This document shows, in pieces, positions 6,895-14,724 of a stretch of 45,537 bases of DNA; the stretch's first letter is position 1, and each line of letters starts with the position of its first letter. The translations under genes and the position numbers were made by a program. Source of the stretch: Pseudomonas sp. QTF5. GTDB taxonomy: Bacteria; Pseudomonadota; Gammaproteobacteria; Pseudomonadales; Pseudomonadaceae. The notes below the pieces were generated by a model. It saw only the letters and a list, made by a program, of their open reading frames with translations, was not told where the DNA came from and searched no databases. The stretch lies in the NCBI RefSeq assembly GCF_000512695.2, contig NZ_AZRW02000047.1:1-45537 (forward strand), written 5' to 3'.

Positions 6895-8322
6895 ATGTCC
6901 GAATCCCCCGGAAAACTGAAACTCGGCGCCCTGGTTGCATTGGTTGTCGGCTCAATGATTGGTGGCGGGATCTTCTCTTTACCCCAGAACATGGCCGCCA
7001 GTGCAGACGTCGGTGCCGTTCTTATCGGTTGGGCCATTACCGCGGTGGGCATGTTGACCCTGGCCTTCGTCTTCCAGACCCTCGCTAATCGAAAACCTGA
7101 TCTGGACGGCGGTGTTTACGCCTACGCCAAAGCCGGTTTCGGCGACTACATGGGTTTCTCGTCTGCCTGGGGTTACTGGATCAGTGCCTGGCTGGGTAAC
7201 GTTGGTTACTTCGTTCTGTTGTTCAGCACCCTCGGTTACTTCTTTCCGATCTTCGGCGAAGGCAACACGGTTGCTGCCGTGATCGGCGCGTCTGTGCTGC
7301 TCTGGGGCGTACATTTCCTAGTGCTGCGGGGCATCAAGGAAGCGGCATTCATCAACCTGGTGACCACCGTCGCCAAAATCGTACCGCTGCTGCTGTTTGT
7401 CCTGATCGCGATTTTCGCGTTCAAACTGGACATCTTCACTGCCGACATCTGGGGCGTGAAAAACCCTGACCTGGGCAGCGTGATGAAGCAGGTGCGCAAC
7501 ATGATGCTGGTCACCGTCTGGGTGTTCATCGGCATCGAAGGCGCGAGCATCTTCTCGGCCCGTGCGGAAAAACGCAGCGACGTGGGTAAAGCCACCGTCA
7601 TCGGTTTCATCACGGTTTTGCTGTTTCTGGTGCTAGTGAACGTGCTCTCGCTGGGCATCATGACCCAACCGGAATTGGCAAAACTGCAGAACCCGTCCAT
7701 GGCCGCGGTGCTGGAACACGTGGTCGGTCATTGGGGCGCGGTGCTGATCAGCGTCGGCCTGATCATTTCGTTGCTCGGTGCGCTGTTGTCGTGGGTGTTG
7801 CTGTGCGCGGAGATCATGTTCGCCGCCGCTAAAGACCACACCATGCCGGCCTTTTTGCGCAAGGAAAACGCCAACCATGTGCCGGCCAATGCGCTGTGGC
7901 TGACCAACGCCATGGTCCAGCTGTTCCTGATCATCACGCTGTTCTCGGCCAGCACTTATCTGTCGCTGATCTACCTCGCCACCTCGATGATTCTGGTGCC
8001 GTACCTGTGGTCGGCGGCTTATGCGCTGCTGCTGGCGGTGCGCGGCGAGAGTTATGAAAACGCCGCGGCCGAGCGCAGGAAAGACCTGTTCATCGGCGCC
8101 GTCGCGTTGATCTACGCGGTCTGGCTGATCTATGCCGGCGGCGTCAAATACCTGCTGCTCTCCGCCCTGCTCTATGCGCCCGGCGCGATCCTGTTTGCCA
8201 AAGCCAAACTTGAAGTCAACAAACCGGTTTTCACCAACGTCGAGAAGCTGATTTTCGCAGCGGTCGTCGTGGGCGCCCTGGTGGCAGCTTACGGGCTGTA
8301 TGACGGCTTCCTGACTCTGTAA
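6895..8322 (+). CDS. arcD: arginine/ornithine antiporter ArcD
   Basis: A 475-residue inner-membrane APC-family antiporter with about 12 hydrophobic segments, first gene of the arginine deiminase operon. It takes up arginine and releases ornithine with no net energy cost. The opening GALVALVVGSMIGGGIFSLP and the APC glycine-rich first helix are clear. GGAG at 6884-6887 precedes ATG 6895. The next gene, arcA, starts 35 bp after its stop, which with the order D-A-B-C identifies it. Expression should follow the ANR box at 6820-6833. Confidence 0.96.
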   Translation: MSESPGKLKLGALVALVVGSMIGGGIFSLPQNMAASADVGAVLIGWAITAVGMLTLAFVFQTLANRKPDLDGGVYAYAKAGFGDYMGFSSAWGYWISAWLGNVGYFVLLFSTLGYFFPIFGEGNTVAAVIGASVLLWGVHFLVLRGIKEAAFINLVTTVAKIVPLLLFVLIAIFAFKLDIFTADIWGVKNPDLGSVMKQVRNMMLVTVWVFIGIEGASIFSARAEKRSDVGKATVIGFITVLLFLVLVNVLSLGIMTQPELAKLQNPSMAAVLEHVVGHWGAVLISVGLIISLLGALLSWVLLCAEIMFAAAKDHTMPAFLRKENANHVPANALWLTNAMVQLFLIITLFSASTYLSLIYLATSMILVPYLWSAAYALLLAVRGESYENAAAERRKDLFIGAVALIYAVWLIYAGGVKYLLLSALLYAPGAILFAKAKLEVNKPVFTNVEKLIFAAVVVGALVAAYGLYDGFLTL

Positions 8323-8357
8323 CACCTGACCCATTTGTCATCTGGAGGATCACTGTA

Positions 8358-9614
8358 ATGACCACCGAAAAAGTTAAGTACGGCGTCCATTCCGAAGCCG
8401 GCAAACTGCGCAAAGTCATGGTTTGCTCCCCCGGCCTGGCCCACCAGCGGCTGACCCCGAACAACTGCGATGAACTGCTTTTCGATGATGTGCTGTGGGT
8501 TGCTCAAGCCAAGCGTGACCACTTCGACTTCGTCACCAAAATGCGCGAGCGCAACGTCGACGTGCTGGAAATGCACAATCTGCTGACCGACATCGTCGCC
8601 ATTCCAGAAGCGCTGGACTGGATTCTGGAACGCAAGATCACCGCCAACTCGGTCGGCCTTGGGCTGGTCAACGAAACCGCTTCCTGGCTGCGTAGCCTGG
8701 AGCCGAGAAAGATTGCCGAGTTCCTGATTGGCGGCGTCTCCGCCGATGACCTGCCGGACAGCTTCGGCGGCAAGACCATTCAGATGTTCCGCGAATTTCT
8801 CGGTCACTCCAGCTTCATTCTGCCGCCGCTGCCCAACACCCAGTTCACCCGCGACACCACCTGCTGGGTCTACGGCGGCGTGACGTTGAACCCGATGTAC
8901 TGGCCGGCGCGCCGTCAGGAAACGTTACTGGCCACGGCCATCTACAAGTTCCACCCGCAATTCGCTAACGCCGACTTCCAGATCTGGTACGGCGACCCGG
9001 ACCAGGACCATGGCAGCGCCACCCTTGAGGGCGGCGACGTGATGCCGATCGGCAACGGCGTGGTGCTAATCGGCATGGGTGAGCGCTCGTCCCGCCAGGC
9101 CATCGGCCAATTGGCGTTGAACCTGTTCAAGAACAAAGCAGTGGAAAGAGTGATCGTCGCCGGCCTGCCAAAGTCCCGCGCAGCGATGCACCTGGACACC
9201 GTGTTCAGCTTCTGCGACCGCGACCTGGTGACCATTTTCCCGGAAGTGGTGAACCAGATCGTCGCCTTCAGCCTGCGCCCTGACGAAAGCAAACCGGGCG
9301 GCATCGACGTGCGCCGCGAAGAAACCAGCTTCCTCGACACCGTGGCCAAGGCTCTCAACCTGCCAGTGCTGCGCGTCGTCGAAACCGGTGGCAACAGCTT
9401 CGCCGCCGAACGCGAGCAATGGGACGACGGCAATAACGTGGTGGCTCTGGAGCCGGGCGTGGTCGTCGGCTATGACCGCAACACCTACACCAACACCCTG
9501 CTGCGCAAGGCCGGTGTGGAAGTCATCACCATCAGCGCCGGCGAGCTGGGACGGGGCCGTGGCGGCGGCCACTGCATGACCTGCCCGATCATTCGCGACC
9601 CTATCGACTATTAA
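8358..9614 (+). CDS. arcA: arginine deiminase
   Basis: A 418-residue cytoplasmic enzyme that hydrolyses arginine to citrulline and ammonia, first step of the pathway. The end GHCMTCPIIRDPIDY carries the catalytic Cys (406, the same number as in P. aeruginosa ArcA). Upstream are FTRDTTCWVYGGV, LEGGDVMPIG and the HLDTVFSFCDRD segment with the active-site His and Asp. Length is that of the family. GGAGG at 8343-8347 precedes the ATG. Second gene of the operon. Confidence 0.98.
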   Translation: MTTEKVKYGVHSEAGKLRKVMVCSPGLAHQRLTPNNCDELLFDDVLWVAQAKRDHFDFVTKMRERNVDVLEMHNLLTDIVAIPEALDWILERKITANSVGLGLVNETASWLRSLEPRKIAEFLIGGVSADDLPDSFGGKTIQMFREFLGHSSFILPPLPNTQFTRDTTCWVYGGVTLNPMYWPARRQETLLATAIYKFHPQFANADFQIWYGDPDQDHGSATLEGGDVMPIGNGVVLIGMGERSSRQAIGQLALNLFKNKAVERVIVAGLPKSRAAMHLDTVFSFCDRDLVTIFPEVVNQIVAFSLRPDESKPGGIDVRREETSFLDTVAKALNLPVLRVVETGGNSFAAEREQWDDGNNVVALEPGVVVGYDRNTYTNTLLRKAGVEVITISAGELGRGRGGGHCMTCPIIRDPIDY

Positions 9615-9682
9615 TTTGCCCACCTCGGCCCCGCTTATCCAGCGCGGCCGAGGGGATAACCGAAACCCAAGGAGATCCCATC

Positions 9683-10693
9683 ATGGCTTTCAATATGCGC
9701 AACCGCAGCCTGCTCTCGCTGATGCACCACACCACTCGCGAGCTGAACTACCTGCTGGACCTGTCCCGTGACCTCAAACGCGCCAAGTACACCGGCACCG
9801 AGCGTCCGCACCTGCAAGGCAAGAACATCGCGCTGATCTTCGAAAAAACCTCGACCCGCACCCGTTGCGCCTTCGAAGTCGCGGCCCATGACCAGGGCGC
9901 CCACGTCACCTACATCGACCCGGTGTCGTCGCAGATCGGCCACAAGGAAAGCATGAAAGACACCGCTCGCGTGCTGGGGCGGATGTTCGACGCCATCGAG
10001 TATCGCGGCTTCGAACAGGAAATCGTCGAAGAGCTGGCGAAGTTCGCTGGCGTGCCGGTGTTCAACGGCCTGACCGCTGAATTCCACCCGACGCAAATGA
10101 TCGCCGACACCCTGACCATGCGTGAACACAGCGACAAACCGCTGCACGACATCAGCTATGCCTACCTCGGCGATGCCCGCTACAACATGGGCAATTCGCT
10201 GTTGATGATCGGCGCCAAACTCGGCATGGACGTGCGCATCGCCGCGCCGAAAGCGCTGTGGCCACATCAGGACTTCATCGATCAGTGCAAAGCCTTCGCC
10301 GCCGAAAGCGGCGCGCGCCTCACCATCACCGAAGACCCGAAAGAAGCGGTCAAGGGCGTGGACTTCATCCACACCGACATCTGGGTGTCGATGGGCGAGC
10401 CGGTTGAGGCGTGGGACGAGCGCATCGAGCAACTGCTGCCGTATCAGGTCAACGCCGACATGATGAAGGCCTCGGGCAACCCGCGCGTGAAATTCATGCA
10501 CTGCCTGCCGGCGTTCCACAACAGCGAAACCAAGGTCGGCAAAGACATCGCCGCGCGGTATCCGCACCTGGCCAACGGCGTCGAGGTGACTGAGGAAGTC
10601 TTCGAATCGCCGGCCAACATCGCCTTCGAGCAAGCGGAGAACCGCATGCACACCATCAAGGCGATTCTGGTGTCGGCGCTGGCGGATATCTAA
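9683..10693 (+). CDS. arcB: catabolic ornithine carbamoyltransferase
   Basis: A 336-residue enzyme that phosphorolyses citrulline to ornithine and carbamoyl phosphate. The carbamoyl-phosphate site FEKTSTRTRCAFEVAAH and the ornithine-binding HCLPAFHN are intact. Its place between arcA and arcC and its length favour the catabolic ArcB over the biosynthetic ArgF. AAGGAG precedes ATG 9683. A REP pair separates it from arcC, which may lower downstream expression or stabilise the upstream mRNA. Confidence 0.97.
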   Translation: MAFNMRNRSLLSLMHHTTRELNYLLDLSRDLKRAKYTGTERPHLQGKNIALIFEKTSTRTRCAFEVAAHDQGAHVTYIDPVSSQIGHKESMKDTARVLGRMFDAIEYRGFEQEIVEELAKFAGVPVFNGLTAEFHPTQMIADTLTMREHSDKPLHDISYAYLGDARYNMGNSLLMIGAKLGMDVRIAAPKALWPHQDFIDQCKAFAAESGARLTITEDPKEAVKGVDFIHTDIWVSMGEPVEAWDERIEQLLPYQVNADMMKASGNPRVKFMHCLPAFHNSETKVGKDIAARYPHLANGVEVTEEVFESPANIAFEQAENRMHTIKAILVSALADI

Positions 10694-10729
10694 CGGCTCA
10701 CTCGGCTCGCCCTGACGAAACACGGTCAA

Positions 10730-10818
10730 TGTGGGAGCGGGCTTGCTCGCGAAAGCGGTCTGACAGGGACATTGATGTCGACTGACACACCGCCTTCGCG
10801 AGCAAGCCCGCTCCCACA
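10730..10818. repeat. REP pair (BIME) between arcB and arcC
   Basis: Inverted arms tgtgggagcgggcttgctcg-cgaa and its complement, with a 40-base centre containing ggacattgatgtcgactga. It lies inside the arc operon. Confidence 0.95.
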
Positions 10819-10877
10819 CCGACCCGATTCCCACAGCAAGATCGAGCTACCCGCCCTCTATTTAGAAGGACTGCATT

Positions 10878-11807
10878 ATGCGTATCGTCGTTGCTCTGGG
10901 CGGTAACGCCCTGCTCCGCCGGGGTGAACCCATGACCGCGGACAACCAGCGCGCCAACATCCGGATCGCCACCGAACAGATCGCCAAGGTTTATTCCGGC
11001 AACCAACTGGTGATCGCTCACGGCAATGGTCCGCAGGTCGGGCTGCTGTCGCTGCAAGCGGCGGCCTACACCCAGGTTTCCGCTTACCCGCTGGACGTGC
11101 TGGGGGCCGAAACCGAAGGCATGATCGGCTACATCATCGAACAGGAAGTGGGCAACCTGCTGGACTTCGAAGTCCCGTTCGCCACCCTGCTGACCCAGGT
11201 CGAAGTCGACGCCAACGACCCGGCGTTCCAGACTCCCAGCAAACCCATCGGCCCGGTCTACACCAAGGCCGAAGCGGAAAAACTCGCTGCCGAAAAAGGC
11301 TGGGCGATTGCTCCGGACGGCGACAAATTCCGTCGCGTGGTGGCCAGCCCGAGACCCAAACGCATCTTCGAAATCCGCCCGATCAAGTGGCTGCTGGAAA
11401 AAGGCAGCATCGTGATTTGCGCCGGTGGTGGCGGCATCCCGACGATGTACGGCGCCAGCGGAAAACTGCAAGGCGTGGAAGCGGTAATCGACAAAGACCT
11501 GTGCTCGGCGCTACTGGCCGAACAGCTTGAAAGCGATCTGTTGGTGATCGCCACCGACGTCAGCGCGGCGTTCATCGACTTCGGCAAACCCACCCAGAAA
11601 GCCATCGCCCAGGCCCACCCGGACGAAATGGAAAAACTCGGCTTCGCGGCCGGCTCCATGGGACCAAAGGTCCAGGCAGCCTGCGAGTTCGCCCGCCATA
11701 CTGGCAAAGTCGCGGTGATCGGTTCACTCTCGGACATCGAAGCGATCGTCCAGGGCAAGGCCGGCACGCGTATCAGTACGGCGACACCTGGCATAACTTA
11801 TTTATAA
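10878..11807 (+). CDS. arcC: carbamate kinase
   Basis: A 309-residue amino-acid-kinase-fold enzyme that transfers phosphate from carbamoyl phosphate to ADP, giving the pathway's ATP. Visible marks are VVALGGNALLRRGEP at the start, IAHGNGPQVGLLSLQ, CAGGGGIPT and AVIDKDLCSALLAEQL. It starts at ATG 10878 after GAAGGA. It ends the core arc operon and is followed 12 bp later by the DUF5064 gene. Confidence 0.97.
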   Translation: MRIVVALGGNALLRRGEPMTADNQRANIRIATEQIAKVYSGNQLVIAHGNGPQVGLLSLQAAAYTQVSAYPLDVLGAETEGMIGYIIEQEVGNLLDFEVPFATLLTQVEVDANDPAFQTPSKPIGPVYTKAEAEKLAAEKGWAIAPDGDKFRRVVASPRPKRIFEIRPIKWLLEKGSIVICAGGGGIPTMYGASGKLQGVEAVIDKDLCSALLAEQLESDLLVIATDVSAAFIDFGKPTQKAIAQAHPDEMEKLGFAAGSMGPKVQAACEFARHTGKVAVIGSLSDIEAIVQGKAGTRISTATPGITYL

Positions 11808-11819
11808 GGAGAGACGTCA

Positions 11820-12182
11820 ATGGCAACGTTTGAGCCCGGTCATCTGCACATCGAGCGCCACGCGCTGACCCCGGATGATGTCAACTACAACGTGCACCTC
11901 GACTATGAGGTCACGCAGGATCCCAAGAAAGGCAAAGGGATGCTGTTCACCATGCACGGCAGCATGCAGGGAAAGGACATGACGGAGACCTTCTTTCTGC
12001 CCAAGGAGGAGGCTTACAACTTCGCCAACAACGTGACGAAAATCGCCGAGAAGTACGGAATCCCGAAGACACATAGCCAGATCGGCTCGGTTCACAAGCA
12101 TTACGATTTAATGTTTGAAGACATCCGGAAGCAGCTGGATATGAAATCCGGCGACCCGGTAAACCTCGAGAACTTCGAATAA
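11820..12182 (+). CDS. DUF5064 family protein
   Basis: A 120-residue, highly charged, soluble protein without signal peptide or membrane segment (MATFEPGHLHIERHALTPDD at the start). I recognise it as the Pseudomonas-restricted family DUF5064, of unknown function. AAGGAG precedes the start, and only 12 bp separate it from arcC, so it should be transcribed with the arc operon. It is followed by a REP pair. A role linked to arginine fermentation or low oxygen is suggested by position only. Confidence 0.85.
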   Translation: MATFEPGHLHIERHALTPDDVNYNVHLDYEVTQDPKKGKGMLFTMHGSMQGKDMTETFFLPKEEAYNFANNVTKIAEKYGIPKTHSQIGSVHKHYDLMFEDIRKQLDMKSGDPVNLENFE

Positions 12183-12193
12183 CCCACTGACCT

Positions 12194-12283
12194 TGTGGGA
12201 GCGGGCTTGCTCGCGAAAGCGGTGTGACAGGCAATACTAATGTCGACTGATACTCCGCTTTCGCGAGCAAGCCCGCTCCCACA
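12194..12283. repeat. REP pair (BIME) after the arc operon
   Basis: Inverted arms tgtgggagcgggcttgctcg-cgaa around a centre with actaatgtcgactga. It closes the arc transcription unit before gcsR. Confidence 0.95.
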
Positions 12284-12381
12284 GGGGATCATCGTTGCCC
12301 TGAAGTCCTGCGCAGGATTTCACCATTGGCCCGCCCCAAGGCATACTTGCCACCCTCCGCACTCCAGAACCCAACCGCCCC

Positions 12382-13890
12382 ATGCGTATCCACGTCAGCT
12401 TCATCGACCGCGTCGGAATCACCCAGGAAGTCCTGGCCCTGCTCGGTGGGCGCAATCTCAATCTGGATGCGGTGGAAATGGTGCCGCCCAACGTCTACAT
12501 CGACGCCCCGACCTTGAGCCCGGCAGTGCTCGAAGAGCTGCGCGACGCGCTGTTCAGCGTGCGCGGCGTGCAAGCGGTGACGGTGGTCGACATCCTTCCC
12601 GGCCAACGCCGTCACTTGCAACTCGATGCGTTACTCGCGGCCATGACCGACCCGGTGCTGGCTCTGGACAGTGCTGGCAAGGTGCTGCTGGCCAACCCGG
12701 CGCTGATTGCCCTGTACGGCCGCGAACCGGCGGGTGAAAGCATCAGCGAGCTGTTTGCCGACCCGGCGCTGCTCGACGCGTTGCTGGAAAACGGTTTTCG
12801 CCTGCCACTGCGTGAGATCACCGTCAACGGCCAGACCCTGCTGCTGGACGCCACGCCGATCACCGATGCCGGCGCGCTGCTGACCCTGTATCAACCGAAC
12901 CGCATCGGTGAACGCCTCTCGGCGCTGCACCACGACCACGCCGAAGGGTTCGATGCCCTGCTCGGCGAATCCCCGGCGATTCGTACGCTCAAGGCGCGCG
13001 CTCAACGGGTCGCCGCCCTCGATGCACCGTTGCTGATTCAGGGCGAAACCGGCACCGGCAAAGAACTGGTGGCTCGCGCCTGCCACGCCATCAGCGCTCG
13101 CCATAGTTCGCCGTTCCTGGCCTTGAACTGCGCGGCATTGCCGGAAAACCTCGCCGAAAGCGAGCTGTTCGGCTACGCCCCCGGCGCCTTCACCGGCGCG
13201 CAACGGGGCGGCAAACCGGGGCTGATGGAACTGGCCAACCAGGGCACGGTATTTCTCGACGAGATCGGTGAAATGTCGCCGTACTTGCAGGCGAAATTGC
13301 TGCGTTTTCTGAATGACGGCAGCTTCCGTCGAGTGGGTGGCGATCGCGAAGTGAAGGTCAACGTGCGGATCCTCAGCGCGACCCATCGCGATCTGGAAAA
13401 AATGGTCAGCGAAGGCGCCTTCCGCGAAGACCTTTTCTATCGCCTCAACGTCCTGAATGTCGAAGTCCCGCCCCTGCGCGACCGTGGCCAGGACATTCTG
13501 CTGCTGGCGCGCTACTTCATGCAGCAGGCCTGCGCGCAGATCCAGCGCCCGGTCTGTCGCCTGGCCCCCGGCACCTACCCGGCGTTGCTGGGGAACCGTT
13601 GGCCGGGCAACGTGCGGCAATTGCAGAACGTGATTTTCCGGGCCGCGGCGATTTGCGAAAGCAGCCTGGTGGACATCGGCGACCTCGACATCGCTGGCAC
13701 CTCCGTGGCGCGCCAGAGCGACAGCGAGGTCGACAGCCTTGAACAGGCCATGGAAGAGTTCGAGAAAACCCTGCTGGAAAAACTCTACGTCAGCTACCCC
13801 TCGACCCGCCAACTGGCCAGCCGCCTGCAAACCTCCCACACCGCGATTGCCCATCGGTTGCGTAAGTACGGGATTCCTAACAAGCCTTAA
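12382..13890 (+). CDS. gcsR: sigma-54-dependent activator of glycine cleavage, GcsR
   Basis: A 502-residue enhancer-binding protein. An ACT-like domain (1-72) and a PAS domain (about 78-165) precede the AAA+ domain with Walker A GETGTGKE (221-228), the sigma-54 contact loop GAFTGA (269-274) and Walker B TVFLDEIGEM; a Fis-type helix-turn-helix ends it (RQLASRLQTSHTAIAHRLRK). This is the TyrR/PhhR layout. Its position just before gcvH-gcvP-sdaA-gcvT identifies it as GcsR, which in P. aeruginosa activates this operon in response to glycine. Three palindromes and a sigma-54 promoter follow. No strong ribosome site precedes ATG 12382. PhhR is the alternative, less likely here. Confidence 0.92.
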   Translation: MRIHVSFIDRVGITQEVLALLGGRNLNLDAVEMVPPNVYIDAPTLSPAVLEELRDALFSVRGVQAVTVVDILPGQRRHLQLDALLAAMTDPVLALDSAGKVLLANPALIALYGREPAGESISELFADPALLDALLENGFRLPLREITVNGQTLLLDATPITDAGALLTLYQPNRIGERLSALHHDHAEGFDALLGESPAIRTLKARAQRVAALDAPLLIQGETGTGKELVARACHAISARHSSPFLALNCAALPENLAESELFGYAPGAFTGAQRGGKPGLMELANQGTVFLDEIGEMSPYLQAKLLRFLNDGSFRRVGGDREVKVNVRILSATHRDLEKMVSEGAFREDLFYRLNVLNVEVPPLRDRGQDILLLARYFMQQACAQIQRPVCRLAPGTYPALLGNRWPGNVRQLQNVIFRAAAICESSLVDIGDLDIAGTSVARQSDSEVDSLEQAMEEFEKTLLEKLYVSYPSTRQLASRLQTSHTAIAHRLRKYGIPNKP

Positions 13891-13907
13891 AGCATCACTC
13901 AGTCAAA

Positions 13908-14012
13908 TGTGGGAGCGGCGGTGCGGCGATCCGACTTGCTCGCGAAGGCGGAGTGTCAGTCGACATCAATGTTGCCTGTTATACCGCTTTCGCGAGCAAG
14001 CCCGCTCCCACA
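13908..14012. repeat. REP pair with a lengthened left arm
   Basis: The right arm is the standard REP. In the left arm 16 bases (13919-13934, cggtgcggcgatccga) replace one G of the standard arm. The insert contains a small hairpin CGG-cgat-CCG (13924-13933). The same form recurs at 41127. Confidence 0.9.
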
Positions 14013-14047
14013 GGGTACTGCATCAGGATTCAAAAACGACCTCCGCC

Positions 14048-14065
14048 TGTACTGAAAGCGCTACG
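14048..14065 (+). promoter_or_regulatory. candidate GcsR site 1
   Basis: TGTACTG-AAAG-CGCTACG, a 7-4-7 imperfect palindrome with the layout of the P. aeruginosa GcsR repeats. Its centre is about 200 bp upstream of the predicted sigma-54 start, a normal enhancer distance. Confidence 0.55.
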
Positions 14066-14066
14066 G

Positions 14067-14084
14067 CGGAATGAAATCGCTACA
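14067..14084 (+). promoter_or_regulatory. candidate GcsR site 2
   Basis: CGGAATG-AAAT-CGCTACA, starting one base after site 1, so the two lie in tandem with a 19-bp period. The right half is identical to that of site 3; the left half is the weakest of the three. Confidence 0.5.
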
Positions 14085-14147
14085 CCCCCTCTTGATCACC
14101 GCTGTGCAAGGCTTTGATCCACCTCAGCTTTTTTCTTCAGTCCCTGC

Positions 14148-14165
14148 TGTAGCGATTTCGCTACA
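14148..14165 (+). promoter_or_regulatory. candidate GcsR site 3, perfect palindrome
   Basis: TGTAGCG-ATTT-CGCTACA is a perfect 7-bp inverted repeat with a 4-bp centre, about 100 bp upstream of the predicted start of gcvH transcription. It is the best of the three sites. Confidence 0.65.
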
Positions 14166-14228
14166 GTCAGGTCATTTCAGTCTTCTGTAAAAACAACTAA
14201 CTAATTGATTTGTAAGAAATAAATAACA

Positions 14229-14245
14229 TTGGCCGCGATTTTGCT
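14229..14245 (+). promoter_or_regulatory. sigma-54 promoter of the gcv operon
   Basis: TTGGCCGCGATTTTGCT has the GG at 14231-14232 and the GC at 14243-14244, exactly 12 bases apart, as required for -24/-12 recognition (TGGC-N7-TTGC). Transcription would start near 14256, about 83 bases before gcvH. With gcsR directly upstream this is well supported. Confidence 0.8.
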
Positions 14246-14338
14246 TAGCTTGTATAAAAAGCAGCGCCCATAAATCAGGGCATTGCCCCAGCATTCAATC
14301 GCGTCCACCAGACGAGTCTGGCCCCCTTAGGAGTTTCC

Positions 14339-14713
14339 ATGAGCGAGTTGCGTTTTACTGAAGATCACGAATGGCTGCGCACCGAAGCTGACGGCACCGT
14401 CACCGTCGGTATCACCGCTTTCGCGCAGAACGCCTTGGGCGACGTGGTTTTTGTACAACTGCCTGAGCTGCAGTCCTACGACAAAGGCGCAGAAGCCGCC
14501 ACCGTGGAATCGGTAAAAGCCGCCAGCGGCGTGTACATGCCACTCGACGGCGAAGTGCTGGAAGTGAACCCGGCGCTGGACAGCAGCCCTGAACTGGTCA
14601 ACGAAGATCCGCTGGGCGAAGGCTGGTTCTTCCGCTTCCAGCCAACCGATGCCTCGGCTGTCGGCCAACTGCTGGATCAAGACGCTTACGACCGTCTGAT
14701 CGCCCAAGCCTGA
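14339..14713 (+). CDS. gcvH: glycine cleavage system H protein
   Basis: A 124-residue lipoyl carrier that shuttles the aminomethyl group from GcvP to GcvT and is reoxidised by dihydrolipoamide dehydrogenase. The lipoyl lysine is Lys60 in ATVESVKAASGVYMPLDGEV. AGGAG at 14328-14332 precedes ATG 14339. First gene of the GcsR-controlled operon, 11 bp before gcvP. By neighbours it is the copy called gcvH2 in P. aeruginosa. Confidence 0.97.
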   Translation: MSELRFTEDHEWLRTEADGTVTVGITAFAQNALGDVVFVQLPELQSYDKGAEAATVESVKAASGVYMPLDGEVLEVNPALDSSPELVNEDPLGEGWFFRFQPTDASAVGQLLDQDAYDRLIAQA

Positions 14714-14724
14714 GGAGCGCCGAC

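Noticed and set aside
14013..14338. Glycine riboswitch before gcvH
   Set aside because: No tandem aptamer-like conserved sequence is visible; the sigma-54 promoter and GcsR sites explain the region.
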